Positions 30,142 to 40,748 of a stretch of 64,000 nt of DNA are shown piece by piece. Within the stretch, counting starts at the first letter, position 1; each line of letters starts with the position of its first letter. A model generated the notes under the pieces. It was given only the letters and a program-made list of their open reading frames with translations, searched no databases and was not told the DNA's origin. The stretch covers positions 62,001 to 126,000 of the forward strand of contig JASPKZ010003845.1 in the NCBI GenBank assembly GCA_030220185.1, read 5' to 3'. Origin of the DNA: Diploptera punctata (lineage: Eukaryota > Arthropoda > Insecta > Blattodea > Blaberidae). Both the position numbers and the translations under genes were made by a program.

Positions 30142-30784
30142 ACTTAACCAACATAAATTTAAATTATTTCCGAAATATTTATAAGTTCCATATCATGGAA
30201 ATATTTTATGATCCTACTCGTACATTCCAGTGGGAATGTAAGACCTCACACTCGCAATTGCCACCCGCCAAATATCCGAAGCCTCAGTAAAGCGGACTCA
30301 AATCTCTCATGACTACAGAAATTTTCAAAGTTTCATACATGAACAACATTTTTCTAATCTCCACCATTCTTCCGAGAATGAAGGATTATTCAACACGGGA
30401 TCATCGTCCCCCAATGCTAAATACGAGGTCACAGTAAAGACAATTCGGAATCTCATTGGCCGAGGTTAACAAACGTTATCTTACAATTAAATAAATTGTT
30501 TGTATGCGGATACAAAAAAGGAAATCTGAGTTAAGGAAAGTGTGGAGAATGCTGAGTTTGCTGTGAAAACCTGTTCTTGGATAGAACACTATGTATGCAT
30601 TATATTTGTAATCACTTTACTTTTAAATACTTTTCTGACCACACAAGGACTTGTAGGACCTCTCCTAATGAGGAATCACCTCAATGAGGTTGACATCTCC
30701 TAAACAGCACGAATATTTAGAACATTTATAAGATGAACAGGGCAGGATGATTGTGATATCCAGATGGTGTTCAGTGAATACCCT
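30142..30784. other. Unassigned region
   Basis: I see no gene or repeat that I can support. Confidence 0.4.
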
Positions 30785-30940
30785 ATTTGAGCTGTAAAAT
30801 TTCCTGACATTTGCCTTAAAAGTGAGGAAAATCCCTGAAAAATTCGTCATCCAGGTATTTCTTCCCGACCAGAGATCGAAAGCGGTCCCTCTGCGTAATA
30901 AGAAACGATGTTACACTGACGCCACAGCAGTGGAACGATG
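30785..30940 (-). mobile_element. SINE family S2, old decayed copy
   Basis: The CCTGACATTTGCCTTAAAAG and TTCCCGACCAGAGATCGAAA segments align with other S2 copies in order on the minus strand, with many substitutions. Confidence 0.6.
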
Positions 30941-31990
30941 ACAATCTCGACCTAAATTTAGTTATGTTTAAGGGAAATATATTTTCATAATCTTTATAAT
31001 CTTGCTCTGTATGATTTTGTCTACTACATTACAATGACCGCAATTCAAAAGACACTCCATGAATACGCGTCAGACAGTGGCTCCATTGTTGCATGTTGTC
31101 ATATGTTTATTAAGGTTCATATTCACTTTCACTGTTGTTCGCACCAACAGCCGAGAATGCGACACACGTGCAATGTTCTAACTCATCATAAACCACTGAC
31201 TGATGGATGAAGTCTTACTGTTATTTGACACAATTCTTTTTTTCAGTATTCTTATCCCGATTTCAGTATTTCGCATATCAAATGGCTGTTATATTATAAT
31301 TCGCAATACAAACCTTGAGAATAATTTTTTGGATGGTAATATTTTGAATAATTTTAAATTAGTGAAAATACTACTTTATAACATGCGACAAGGACATTTT
31401 TTCTAAGCCCTAGCCACACAATACGCATGTGCTAACAGGCGCGAATCAGTTTAAATTAAGGAATCGCGAGATGCAAACAACACATACACGATATTTGAAC
31501 TCGCGTTGTCAACTAATCTAAAAGCTAACCTAACGCAAAGTAAGTACTCTAACTTATTAAAGAATGCACATTGATTTTATTTAGTTTATGTTAATTAGTA
31601 CAGGCTATGTTGGTAGCACTGGAACACAGAATATTCGTTAAAATCAATATGGCTGTTACGTCTTCATGTAGTTCAATATCGTGAAAAAATGTATTCAAAT
31701 AATCATGTAAAAATCATTGTAAATGGTGGGAAGTAATTTTAAAAATAACCCTAAGAAAAAATTGATAGGAGATTATGAAGTAGGCCTAATTTAAAAAGTC
31801 ATATCACATCTAGTTCAGCCAAACTATTAAATAGGTTAAATGAAGACTAAGTATTGTGATTGTTGTAAATACATTAAATATATTTTAATAAAGTTAATAA
31901 TTTGATGCATTCTAAAATCCAAAAAAAAAAAAAAAAAAAAATTGGAAAATTGGTCCAAAAAATCGGCATTACAAAAAAAAATATAAATTT
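30941..31990. other. Unassigned region with an oligo(A) tract
   Basis: About 1 kb without a recognisable element. A run of about 20 A lies near 31920, and a 67-codon plus frame (31203-31406) is not convincing. Confidence 0.4.
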
Positions 31991-31992
31991 CT

Positions 31993-32330
31993 GTGTCACC
32001 GCCAGCGGTAGTCGCTCGCCTCTCACCGCTGGAGTCTCGAGTTCGACTCTCGGTCACCACATGTACGGTTCGTGGTTGATGAAACGGAGCTTGGGCAGTT
32101 TTTTTCTAGGTGTTTCTCTCGTTATCCCTTGCCACATATTTTATTCCACCATTTATCCGCACTCATCTCATTAATTTAGTTTCTTTTCATTCGTCTGTAC
32201 CAGTGACGATGCGTAAGGTATGGTCGGCCGTATTCCTTATTATTCACAGATGTTCAATGTAAGGGGTTTCATCTCATCTTATCACTCTACTGGACCCTTG
32301 GTCGGATATGGGTTCAGGAGGAGGTATGTA
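31993..32330 (+). mobile_element. tRNA-derived SINE (family S4), plus strand
   Basis: The head contains GCGGTAGTCGCTCGCCTCTC and the B box GAGTCTCGAGTTCGACTCTC. The body includes GAAACGGAGCTTGGGCAGTT and ends in the TTCAATGTAAGGGGTTTCAT region. The direction and order match the reverse complement of 6263-6584. Confidence 0.7.
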
Positions 32331-32400
32331 ACGCTGTGGGTCATGTATCACAGATTTACGGCACGTAAAATAAACTCATGAATAAAATAAGGAAAACATC

Positions 32401-32825
32401 TAACAAGGGAACTGTTAACTATTGCATGCCGAAACCTACTTTGAAATTTCTCGCAGAGAAGCGTTGTGATGTTCCAGGGCATGTCAAAAATATCTGCCGT
32501 TTTTAATTGCAAGGCACAGAAATCGAAGCCAATATTCAGCAATGGCAACTCACTGTTCGGATCAGGTGGTCTCCTGCATGAGTAAGAGCGGAGTGGAGTG
32601 AGGCGGGATGCGACGCAGAGGCAGGTAGAGAGGGTTATCCGCTCTACCAATTCAATAGTTTCATTACTTCCCCATAGTTTACATTAAATATTTGGCTCTG
32701 GATTTTAGACCCTTGCAGTTAAAAACGTCAGACATTTTTTGACATGGCCTTTGAACATCACAACGTTTTTCTGGAAGAAATTTTAAGGTAGATTTCAGCA
32801 TGCAAAGGTTGATAGTTCCCTTGTA
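32401..32825. mobile_element. Non-autonomous element with ~130 bp terminal inverted repeats (copy 1)
   Basis: The left end TAACAAGGGAACTGTTAACT is mirrored by the right end ...GTTGATAGTTCCCTTGTA, and the inverted similarity extends about 130 bp inward: GCATGCCGAAACCTACTTTG, CGTTGTGATGTTCC and ATTGCAAGGCACAGAAATCG on the left all have counterparts on the right. The internal ~150 bp contain no frame. Copy 2 is at 46975-47598. The long inverted repeats and absence of coding sequence fit a MITE or foldback-like element. No target duplication is obvious. Confidence 0.75.
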
Positions 32826-32904
32826 GCAAAAGTAATTAAGGGCCCACTGTGAAAAAATAAAATAATATTTCAACTCTGCATCCGGCAACCTCGTATTTAT
32901 TTAA

Positions 32905-33090
32905 TAATGATGCTTCGTTTCATCTCATCCCTCAACCTGCATTACGCCGAACTTAAGTGGAGGGTTTACTTTACTGATGATCCTTGTGTAGAATTGAAAC
33001 ATATAACAGTACTCATGAGCGGGCCCAGCTTGTCGCACCATCACAAACGCACAAGAAATGAAATAAAGCGAAATCGACAATATAAGTATT
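32905..33090. repeat. Interspersed repeat R1, copy 2
   Basis: It matches 3328-3500 over about 170 bp in the same orientation. Function and class unknown. Confidence 0.5.
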
Positions 33091-33204
33091 GTGAAGTTGT
33101 AGAATTATGTTCTTCCTCTTCTTCTTCTTTCTTAGCACTACAGTCCATTCAGTTTGACCTTGACTTTCTTGAAGACAAATGCCAATTCTTGTATATGTAA
33201 TGCC

Positions 33205-33331
33205 TTACTTCTCCTTCATCCTCTTCACTTCCTGATTTAGGCATTGATTGCCTGTTCCGTCTTCACTGATATATCTAAGACCATCTCTTTCGAGGACGCC
33301 CGATCTCTCTTCTTCATCTTGGAAAATAAAG
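33205..33331 (-). mobile_element. LINE family B 3' end, left of the LTR element
   Basis: Nearly the same sequence as 7560-7670 (CTTCACTTCCTGATTTAGGC, GATATATCTAAGACCATCTC, CTCTTCTTCATCTTGGAAAA). It is continued by 40144-40580 after removal of the LTR retrotransposon. Confidence 0.8.
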
Positions 33332-34237
33332 TGAACCGAAAGTGCCTTTTGCGGTTCAGTTATCATCTTCGTGTTCCTTCCCGCTTACGAACATTTGTGA
33401 AGCCTGCCAATGTTCCTGTGTTCCGTGTGGTTACCCCTTCCTTCTTTACCCTTTCCATTGCGCATCTTGGTAGCGCACATCCCTTCTCCTGGCGAACCTG
33501 ATATATGCTCGGCAATCTCAGTGGACTAAAACAGTCAGTCGATCGGCCTAACAAGTGGCGTTTGGGTTTTTTACGAGTGGATTCAGTGTTGGAATCCTAC
33601 TCTAGTGTACCATGCAAAGGGTGAAGTTAGCATGGTAATGCAGAAGATAAGCATGTGGATTGTATACCGAAGAATGGTTGGATTTAATTTGATCTAAGTC
33701 AGCATGGAAGAAGGACTTTCGATTCTGCTTAGAGACGTTTGAGTGTGATTGTTTGAATGGTACGTCGTTATCTTATTATGTTTTGTTTATTATGGGGCTT
33801 TGATTGATTGTTCCAAGATATAGTTCTGTTATTTATATTACTTTATTTTTTATAATAATCCACACTTATTTTTGTATTAAAAACCAATATTTTATGTTAC
33901 GCCCATTCTTGTTATTTAAAGAATAGCCATTGTTCTCTATCCCATAACGAAATTAGGTTAATCCATGCAAATCATAATCAGTGCTATACTCATATGCATG
34001 TTCAAGTGGAAACAGAAAGATGAATGGTTAGCCGCCTTCTATGGGCCCGAGGCAGGCTGTTTTGTCGTAAATAACTTCGTTGAATGTTTGGAATCCTTTA
34101 CTAAGTACAGCAGTATCATAACCCAGCGATCCCGGAAGGTAGCAGTGACGTCTACGTACAAAATTATTAAGCAGCGCATGGTTGGTAAAACCAAGTCGCT
34201 GCAAAATAGTTATCAGAGCGTGGTAATACTCGCCACA
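33332..34237 (+). repeat. 5' LTR
   Basis: It begins TGAACCGAAAGTGCC and ends CTCGCCACA. An A+T-rich internal segment includes TTTATTTTTTATAATAATCC around 33845. The last third contains an open frame (from 33965) that is also open in the 3' LTR. Confidence 0.92.
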
Positions 34238-34239
34238 AA

Positions 34240-34257
34240 TGGTTTCTCAGAGCGTGG
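34240..34257 (+). promoter_or_regulatory. Putative primer-binding site
   Basis: TGGTTTCTCAGAGCGTGG starts with TGG two bases after the LTR, as expected for a site complementary to a tRNA 3' end. I cannot assign the tRNA from memory. Confidence 0.55.
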
Positions 34258-34502
34258 TTCAGGGTTTGGTTTTTTGGGTTTAATTGCGCCCAAATGGTAA
34301 CAAAGTGTTTACTTTGTATTTTTCATATTGAAAGATATGCTGTACTTATGTTGAAGTTATTAAGTACTGGTTTACGTGTTTGTTGTACATTACGTAAACA
34401 TTGATTCATCTTTCTTCGTTCCAAAACAGAGACTGATTTATGCAAGTAATACTACGTTCGCTTATTGTTGTTTACATCTTGTGTCTATCATACTTTATAA
34501 AC

Positions 34503-36398
34503 ATGCCTAGCTGGGTGGATGTAATATCCAGAGATAAGCTCGTTTGTGAATTAGGCCTGCTAGGTATAGAAGTTGAAGGTGATGTAAACACATTACGTCA
34601 GCGGCTTAAAAATTACATGAATTCTCTCTCCCAGCCTGAACAAATATTAATAAAGCGTAAGTTCATTGTAGATGGTGCAACCCAAGAAGATTATTTGGCA
34701 GAACAACATAAGAGCATGAGTGATCGTAGACTTAGTTCTATTAAAGATTTATCTAGTGGAACTGTCTCCAACCTTTCTTCTTTTATGGAGCAGAATAATC
34801 AGCGGATTTTCCGAGAGTTGATTGGAAAGGTAGATCCCTGTGATGGTGAAGATAAAGAATCGTTAGTGGTCTTCCTCATCAAAATTAACTCGATTTTTGA
34901 ATTGAAATTGGTTTCCGATGAGTATTTTGTAAACTCGATTTTGAGTTGCATCGGAGGAATTTTATTGAATATCTGGAGTGAAGTTGTTAAATTGAGATTC
35001 TCTTGGATGGAAAGTTTAGAACATGTGAAGTGTTCATTGTTGCCTCCTAGATTGTTGGAAGACTTTTGGATTAAATTTGTGTCACGTCGATTCCAAACGC
35101 CTAAGGAATCTTTGTTGGAGTTTATCTCCAATGTGCAAGGAGCTTCACTGGTGTTGAATCCTTCATTTTCGGAAGAGAAGTTAATTGACCTTATTCTGCA
35201 AAATATGTCCCCGGCTACTAGACAGCATTTGATTTTTGCTACAAGACCTCAGAATGTAGCCGAAATGTGTCTCTTAGCCAGAAAAGTGGCGGATTTCGAA
35301 ATTGCTGAAAAACAGAGGGACTTTAGTGAAAGAAGTAAAGCTGACAATTTAAATAAATCTAATACTTCGGCGAATCGTCCTTCTGGGTATTCAAAGAAGA
35401 ATCTTCAATGTTGGAAATGTCAGCGGTATGGGCATTTGTCTAGAGAATGTCGGTCCAAAGATTTAACCATTCCTCAGGTTAATGTTGGGACTTTTTCCTC
35501 GAGAAAGTATAAGAAAAGAATTCAAACTTCTAAGAGAGTATTTCCTTCAGGGAAAAATAGACCGTCATCTTTTGTGGCAAATTTGCCTCATTTACCACTG
35601 GAAGTTTTCCACCAGAAAATAGACGGTTTGTTGGATAGTGGTGCTTCTATTTCTCTTGTGCGAGAAGACTTTATCTCTGCTTTGCCTAAGAAATTTTTGA
35701 AGAAGACTTCTTTGAAGTGTAAATCAGTCAACAATCAAGTTTTCTCTGTAGATAAAATGGTTCGTTTACACTTAAAGATAAATAAGTTTTCATGGGACCA
35801 GTTGTTTTATGTGGCCCAAGAGTTACCTGTTCCAATTATTCTAGGTTATGACTTTATGTCGAAATCCGGCATGAGGATTGATTTTCAGAATGGAGTCTGT
35901 AATTTCAGATTTGCTCGAGACGTTTCGCTGCCGTTTAACGTACATCCTTGTATGTATGGGCATGCATATGGTAAGAATCCTTCGGAACAATGTTGTGTTA
36001 TGTCTCTCAATAATCTTGAGGAGGATAAGGAATTATCTAAATTGGTGAAAGAATTCCCTGGATTATTTAGTGATCGATTAGGGAGAGCAAAAAACAGTTT
36101 TTGTGAACTGGAATTGTTGGATAATGTTCCTGTGCGGTCTCCACCCTTTCAATTTTCTCCACCTAAGTTGCAATTGTTACAAAGCGAAATTCATAAGCTT
36201 ATGCAACAAGGTGTTATTAGGCCAAGTCGTTCTAGTTATGCGAGCCCAGCCTTTCTTGTTCCAAAACCTAGTGGAGGCCATAGGTTGGTTATCGATTATA
36301 GGAAGCTTAATAATAAAGTGGTGTTTTTGATTGTTTCCCATTGCCCACTTTGGAAGCAGCTTTCCAAATATTTCATGGAGCCAAAGTGTTCTCCGTAA
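34503..36398 (+). pseudogene. gag-protease-RT (N-terminal part) of the LTR retrotransposon
   Basis: One long frame. I prefer the Met at 34503 (MPSWVDVISRD) because the 21 upstream codons from 34440 look like non-coding leader. The N-terminal half is a helix-rich Gag. A CCHC zinc knuckle, C-X2-C-X4-H-X4-C (CWKCQRYGHLSREC), lies at about 35408-35449 and would bind the RNA genome. The protease active site is DSG (LLDSGASISL, about 35629), a common variant of DTG. The RT begins with the FLVPKPSGGHRLVIDYRKLN block near 36250-36310. Gag and Pol are in one frame, with no gag/pol stop or shift. A frameshift near 36320 sends translation out of frame and it stops at 36398, inside RT. Most of the sequence to this point is intact. 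Confidence 0.9.
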
Positions 36399-36719
36399 TT
36401 GATTTGCATTCCGCCTTTTTCCAAATACCAATTAACTCCATCCAGTAGAAAGTACACGGCTTTTGTCACTCCCAATGGTCTTTACGAGTTTAATATGTTG
36501 CCTATGGGTTTGAGTGTGGGTAGTCAAGTATTGAGTCGTGAATTAGACAAATTGTTTGGAGATTTGAAATACAAGTATGTTTTTCAGTACTGTGATGATC
36601 TTATCGTGTATTCTTCTGATATGCAGCAACATCTCGCTCATTTGAGAGAAGTCTTTGAGAGGTTGAACAATAAAGGATTAACTGTTAATCCGGAAAAAAA
36701 TCACTCTGGGATGTTCTAA
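36399..36719 (+). pseudogene. RT palm segment of the LTR retrotransposon (separate frame)
   Basis: After the break near 36320 the RT continues first in another frame to about 36445, where a second break returns it to the frame of this segment. The segment carries YTAFVTPNGLYEFNMLPMGL and the catalytic box FQYCDDLIVYS (YCDD, about 36586-36606). A third break in an A-rich run near 36700 produces a stop at 36717. The listed start codon is not biologically meaningful. Confidence 0.85.
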
Positions 36720-36729
36720 GATAAAGTTT

Positions 36730-37692
36730 TTGGGTCATTTGCTGTCAGCCGAAGGTATCCAAGTGAACCCGGAGAGAGTTGAAGCCATCAAAAATCTTCC
36801 TACACCTAAGAATTTGAAAGGCGTTAGAAGTTTCATGGGAATGGTGGGCTTTTATGCCAGATTTATTCCTAACTTCTCTCAAGTTGCCCTTCCTTTGAAT
36901 AACTTGAAGAAAAAGAAAACTAAATTCTTATGGAGTCAAGAATGCGAAGCTTCTTTTCAAAGTCTTAAATTAGCTCTTTGCGAGGCTCCCACTTTACAGG
37001 TTCCCGATTTCAATAAGAAGTTTATTCTTCAGTGTGACGCCAGTGATAGGGCGTTAGGTGCGGTTCTTAATCAGGAAATTGAAGGCAATTTAGCGCCTGT
37101 GGGATATGCTAGTCGCACTTTAAATGAAGCCGAAATAAAATACAGCATTTACGAAAGAGAGATTTTAGCTATTGTTTTCGGTTGTGAGAAGTTCCGTACC
37201 TTTTTGGAACATAACCGTTTTGTGGTTCACTCAGATAATCAAGCAGTTTCTTGGTTATGTAAGAACAGTGGTACCCTGGGTAGAATCGGTAGGTGGGTTG
37301 TGCGTCTTTCTGCTTTTAATTTTGAAGTAGTTCATGTTAGAGGATCTGATAATGCAGTAGCTGATGGTTTATCGCGACTGTTCCATGAAGATGAAGTTCC
37401 GGAGCACCCTCAAGTCAATCTTCTATCGAACTTTCCTGCATCATTTAAAGATCTTAAATTGCATCAACAAGAAGATGATGATTGTAAGAGATTGTATGCT
37501 CAAGTTAGAGCTGGCACTAATAGTCCAGATTTCTCTTTACATAGAGGTCTATTAGTGTACAATCCTCGAAAAGGTCCGAAGAATCGGTGTGTTGGTTCCC
37601 GTAGTACTGCGGCCTGTTTTGCTCAAGTATTATCACGATTCTCCTTTGGGCATGCATTTGGGCATTGCCAAGACTATGGAAAAGCTCAATAG
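36730..37692 (+). pseudogene. RT thumb / RNase H segment of the LTR retrotransposon
   Basis: It begins with the GHLLSAEGIQVNPERVEAIK connection block, followed by LRSFMGMVGFYARFIPNF-type sequence (here VRSFMGMVGFYARFIPNFSQ). RNase H then begins with FILQCDASDRALGAVLNQE (first catalytic Asp, about 37036), then YSIYEREILAIVFGCEKFR and FVVHSDNQAVSWL with further catalytic residues. The last 100 bp run out of frame into the integrase region, marking a fourth break near 37590. Confidence 0.9.
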
Positions 37693-38656
37693 ACAATATT
37701 ATTGGCCTCATATGGGTGAGGATGTGCGTAAATACATTTTGAATTGCGTTGATTGTCAGCGAGCTAAGCCTGCCCCTAATACTAAAGTTGGTCTTCATTC
37801 GGCGGAGCCCTCCACAGCTCCCATGCAAAGACTCTTTATTGATTTCTTTGGTCCCTTAGTTCGCTCTAAGCGAGGTAATGTTGGGGTTCTAGCAGTTGTC
37901 GACGGGTTCTCTAAATATGTGGTGCTTCATCCTGTGAGATCCTTGAAATCTAATGCAGTCGTAGAATTCTTCACTAGAAACTTTTTTCCGAGCTTTGGTG
38001 TGCCTGAATCCATTGTTTCGGATAATGCTAAGGCCTTTACTTCTCGTATGTTTAAGAATATGTGTTTCGATTGGGGTGTTCGTCGCATTACTACTTCTCC
38101 CCATTATCCAAAACCTAACCTTTGTGAGAGGTTTTTTCGCTCGTTGAAAGCAGGGCTTACCATTTTTCATAATGTCAAGCAAAATGTTTGGGATCAACAT
38201 TTGCCGTTGTTTGCTTTGGGTTGTAACGATGCGGTCCATGAGTCGACAAAAACTACCCCTGCCGAATTGTTTTTGGGTAGACGTATTATGCATCCCTTAG
38301 AGTTAAATTGGCACATCACGGAAGCCGATTTAAGTGATTTGAAACAAGCCGATAAAGTTCAGAAATGGGAGGAAGCATTCAAGAACCTTAAGCTCGCTAA
38401 AGAGAACGTAGCTAACCGATATAATAAGGATAGGAAGGATGTCTCTTATAAAGTTGGCGATCGAGTGCGTTACCGCCTTTATCCACTTAGTAATCGTGGA
38501 GGAGAACAACGTATGGGAAAACTTATGTTCAAATGGTCTGAACCCTATGTTGTAAAACGCTTGCTAACACCAGTAACTCTGGAGTTAGAAAACGTCAGTG
38601 GCCATGTTATGAAACAACATGTGAGTCAGCTAAAAAAATGTAATGATATCGAGTAA
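37589..38656 (+). pseudogene. Integrase segment of the LTR retrotransposon
   Basis: A 355-codon open frame, itself uninterrupted. The HHCC zinc-binding domain reads H-X5-H (YHDSPLGMHLG), then C-X2-C (NCVDCQRAK). The DDE catalytic core has Asp in FIDFFGPLVRSKRG (about 37840), Asp in VSDNAKAFTSRMF (about 38022) and Glu in NLCERFFRSLKAG (about 38124), with 34-35 residues between the last two as in retroviral-type integrases. The C-terminal part (GDRVRYRLYP ... MGKLMFKWSEPYVVKRLL) resembles the GPY/F module. No chromodomain follows. It overlaps the RNase H frame by about 100 bp because of the break near 37590. Confidence 0.92.
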
Positions 38657-39228
38657 ATTCAAGCATGTTTGTTATAAATGAAAAAGAGCTGAATGTTAAA
38701 GCTAAATACTTTGTATTATGACACATGTTAAATTAGCATATCTATGGTTCTGCTTTCCTGTTTTCGCCTGTTCTTTGTTTCAGTTACCTTTCCTTAAACA
38801 TTGGCAGTTCTACAGTCTATATGCCTGGAGTGTTCGGCAGTCGAGCGCTTGGAGGATCCGGCCGACCCCCGAGTGCCCAGCTGACCGACATAGTGGCTTT
38901 GGAACTATGGATTCCTGGAAAGCGTGTGGAACGGGATTGCGATCCGGCAATCCGAGGATTATCGTCACCCGAGTCTTCACCTGGAACACCGCAATGTTGT
39001 GCTATGGCGGCTGAAGCAAATTGGAGTCTATTTTTCAGCGCTGGAATAGTCTACATGAAAGCAGGTGTGGTGATCGTGATATTGGGGACGATGGAAGATT
39101 TGCTTTGAAGTTACCGCTGGAATCCAATAGTGCTTATGTTCCCCTCCCAACGTGGGATTGCTTCTCTGGACTTTATTTGGAAGTCTATGGACTTTTTCTT
39201 TTTACCCGGAGGGTGTAGCGGGAGCTAT
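38657..39228 (+). other. Non-coding region between integrase and 3' LTR
   Basis: About 570 bp. A 95-codon frame (38821-39108) and overlapping short frames exist, but they show no signal peptide, transmembrane segment or other envelope trait. The last 20 bases (39209-39228) contain GGAGGGTG and GCGGGAG, a weak polypurine tract for plus-strand priming. Confidence 0.6.
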
Positions 39229-40139
39229 TGAACCGAAAGTGCCTTTTGCGGTTCAGTTATCATCTTCGTGCTCCTTCCCGCTTACGAACATTTGTGAAGC
39301 CTGCCAATGTTCCTGTGTTCCGTGTGGTTACCCCTTCCTTCTTTACCCTTTCCATTGCGCATCTCTGGTAGCGCACATCCCTTCTCCTGGCGAACCTGAT
39401 ATATGCTCGGCAATCTCAGTGGACTAAAACAGTCAGTCGATCGGCCTAACAAGTGGCGTTTGGGTTCTTTACGAGTGGATTCAGTGTTGGAATCCTACTC
39501 TAGTGTACCATGCAAAGGACGAAGTTAGCATGGTAATGCAGAAGATAAGCATGTGGATTGTACACCGAAGAATGGTTGGATTTATTATTTAATCTAAGTC
39601 AGCATGGAAGAAGGACTTTCGATTCTGCTTAGAGACGTTTGAGTGTGATTGTTTGAATGGTACGTCGTTATCTTATTATGTTTTGTTTATTATGGGGCTT
39701 TGATTGATTGTTCCAAGATATAGTTCTGTTATTTATATTACTTTATTTTTTTTATAATAATCCACACTTATTTTTGTATTAAAAACCAATATTTTATGTT
39801 ACGCCCATTGTTGTTATTTAAAGAATAGCCATTGTTCTCTATCCCATAACGAAATTAGGTCAGTCCATGCAAATTATAATCAGTGTTATACTCATATGCA
39901 TGTTCAAGTGGAAACAGAAAGATGAATGGTTAGCCGCCTTCTATGGGCCCGAGGCAGGCTGTTTTGTCGTAAATAACTTCGTTGAATGTTTGGAATCCTT
40001 TACTAAGTACAGCAGTATCATAACCCAGCGATCCCGGAAGGTAGCAGTGACGTCTACGTACAAAATTATTAAGCAGCGCATGGTTGGTAAAACCAAGTCG
40101 CTGCAAAATAGTTATCAGAGCGTGGTAATACTCGCCACA
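39229..40139 (+). repeat. 3' LTR
   Basis: Same boundaries as the 5' LTR (TGAACC...CCACA) and directly followed by the AAAG target duplication at 40140-40143. Confidence 0.92.
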
Positions 40140-40143
40140 AAAG

Positions 40144-40580
40144 TAAGATTTTCTTTTGTAATCTACGCTCTTCCATTCTTTCTACATGTTCTTTCCACTG
40201 TTTCTTGTTATTAGATATATGTTCTTGTATGGACTAGATCTGCAGTTCTTCACGAATATAATCGTTTCTTATCTGGTCCATTCTAGTACACCTACTTCTT
40301 AAAAAAATATATCGGCCACCTGGAGTTTACTTTCTTGTTTGGTAGTGATAATCCAAGATTCGCTCCCATAGACAGGGACTGTCATTGTTTTATAAAATAT
40401 TAATTTTGTTTGCTTATGGGCTTTATTATGCAATGTTCTATTTATTGTGCCACAAATAGCTTGGAATTGTTGAGTTTTATGTTCAATAGCTTAATCATAT
40501 CCATAGCTGATATCGTATCCTAAATATTTAATGACTTACTTCTACAAATCTTTACTCCCATCAATCTCAAGTCCTCCTCC
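40144..40580 (-). pseudogene. LINE family B, body right of the LTR element
   Basis: It continues the LINE B copy begun at 33205: CGCTCTTCCATTCTTTCTAC, CTGGTCCATTCTAGTACACC and TTTTATAAAATATTAATTTT match the minus-strand LINE B copies at 7680-7830 and 19780-20060. Frames are broken. Confidence 0.75.
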
Positions 40581-40748
40581 ACAAACTTAAAATATTCCAG
40601 GTAGTTAAATTCATAATGTCACTGATGTCACAGGGTTTTCCTTTTACTTATTTTGACTTGAGTAAATACACAGTTGTCATGTAAAATTTTCCTTTTCACT
40701 TAAATAAGTTTATAATTGAAATAATTCAATATTTATACAATGAAAATG

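Larger units (their letters stand above)
33332..40139 (+). mobile_element. Ty3/gypsy-type LTR retrotransposon, full length, 6.8 kb
   Basis: Structure in order: 5' LTR, primer-binding site, gag with zinc knuckle, protease, reverse transcriptase, RNase H, integrase, about 570 bp of non-coding DNA, 3' LTR. The domain order PR-RT-RH-IN defines the Ty3/gypsy (Metaviridae-like) group. A 4 bp target duplication AAAG lies at 33328-33331 and 40140-40143. The LTRs are about 906 and 911 bp, begin TG and end CA, and differ by roughly 11 substitutions and 3 small indels, so the insertion is fairly young. Several frame breaks in pol make this copy unable to produce its own full polyprotein. No envelope-like frame is present. 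Confidence 0.93.

Noticed and set aside
32348..32650. A 100-codon minus frame
   Set aside because: Lies inside the long-inverted-repeat element and is not conserved in the second copy.
34799..35131. A 110-codon minus frame inside gag
   Set aside because: Shadow of the gag frame on the opposite strand; same for 37889-38293 over the integrase.
38821..39108. Possible envelope or accessory gene after the integrase
   Set aside because: No signal peptide, transmembrane segment, cleavage site or cysteine pattern; under 100 codons.
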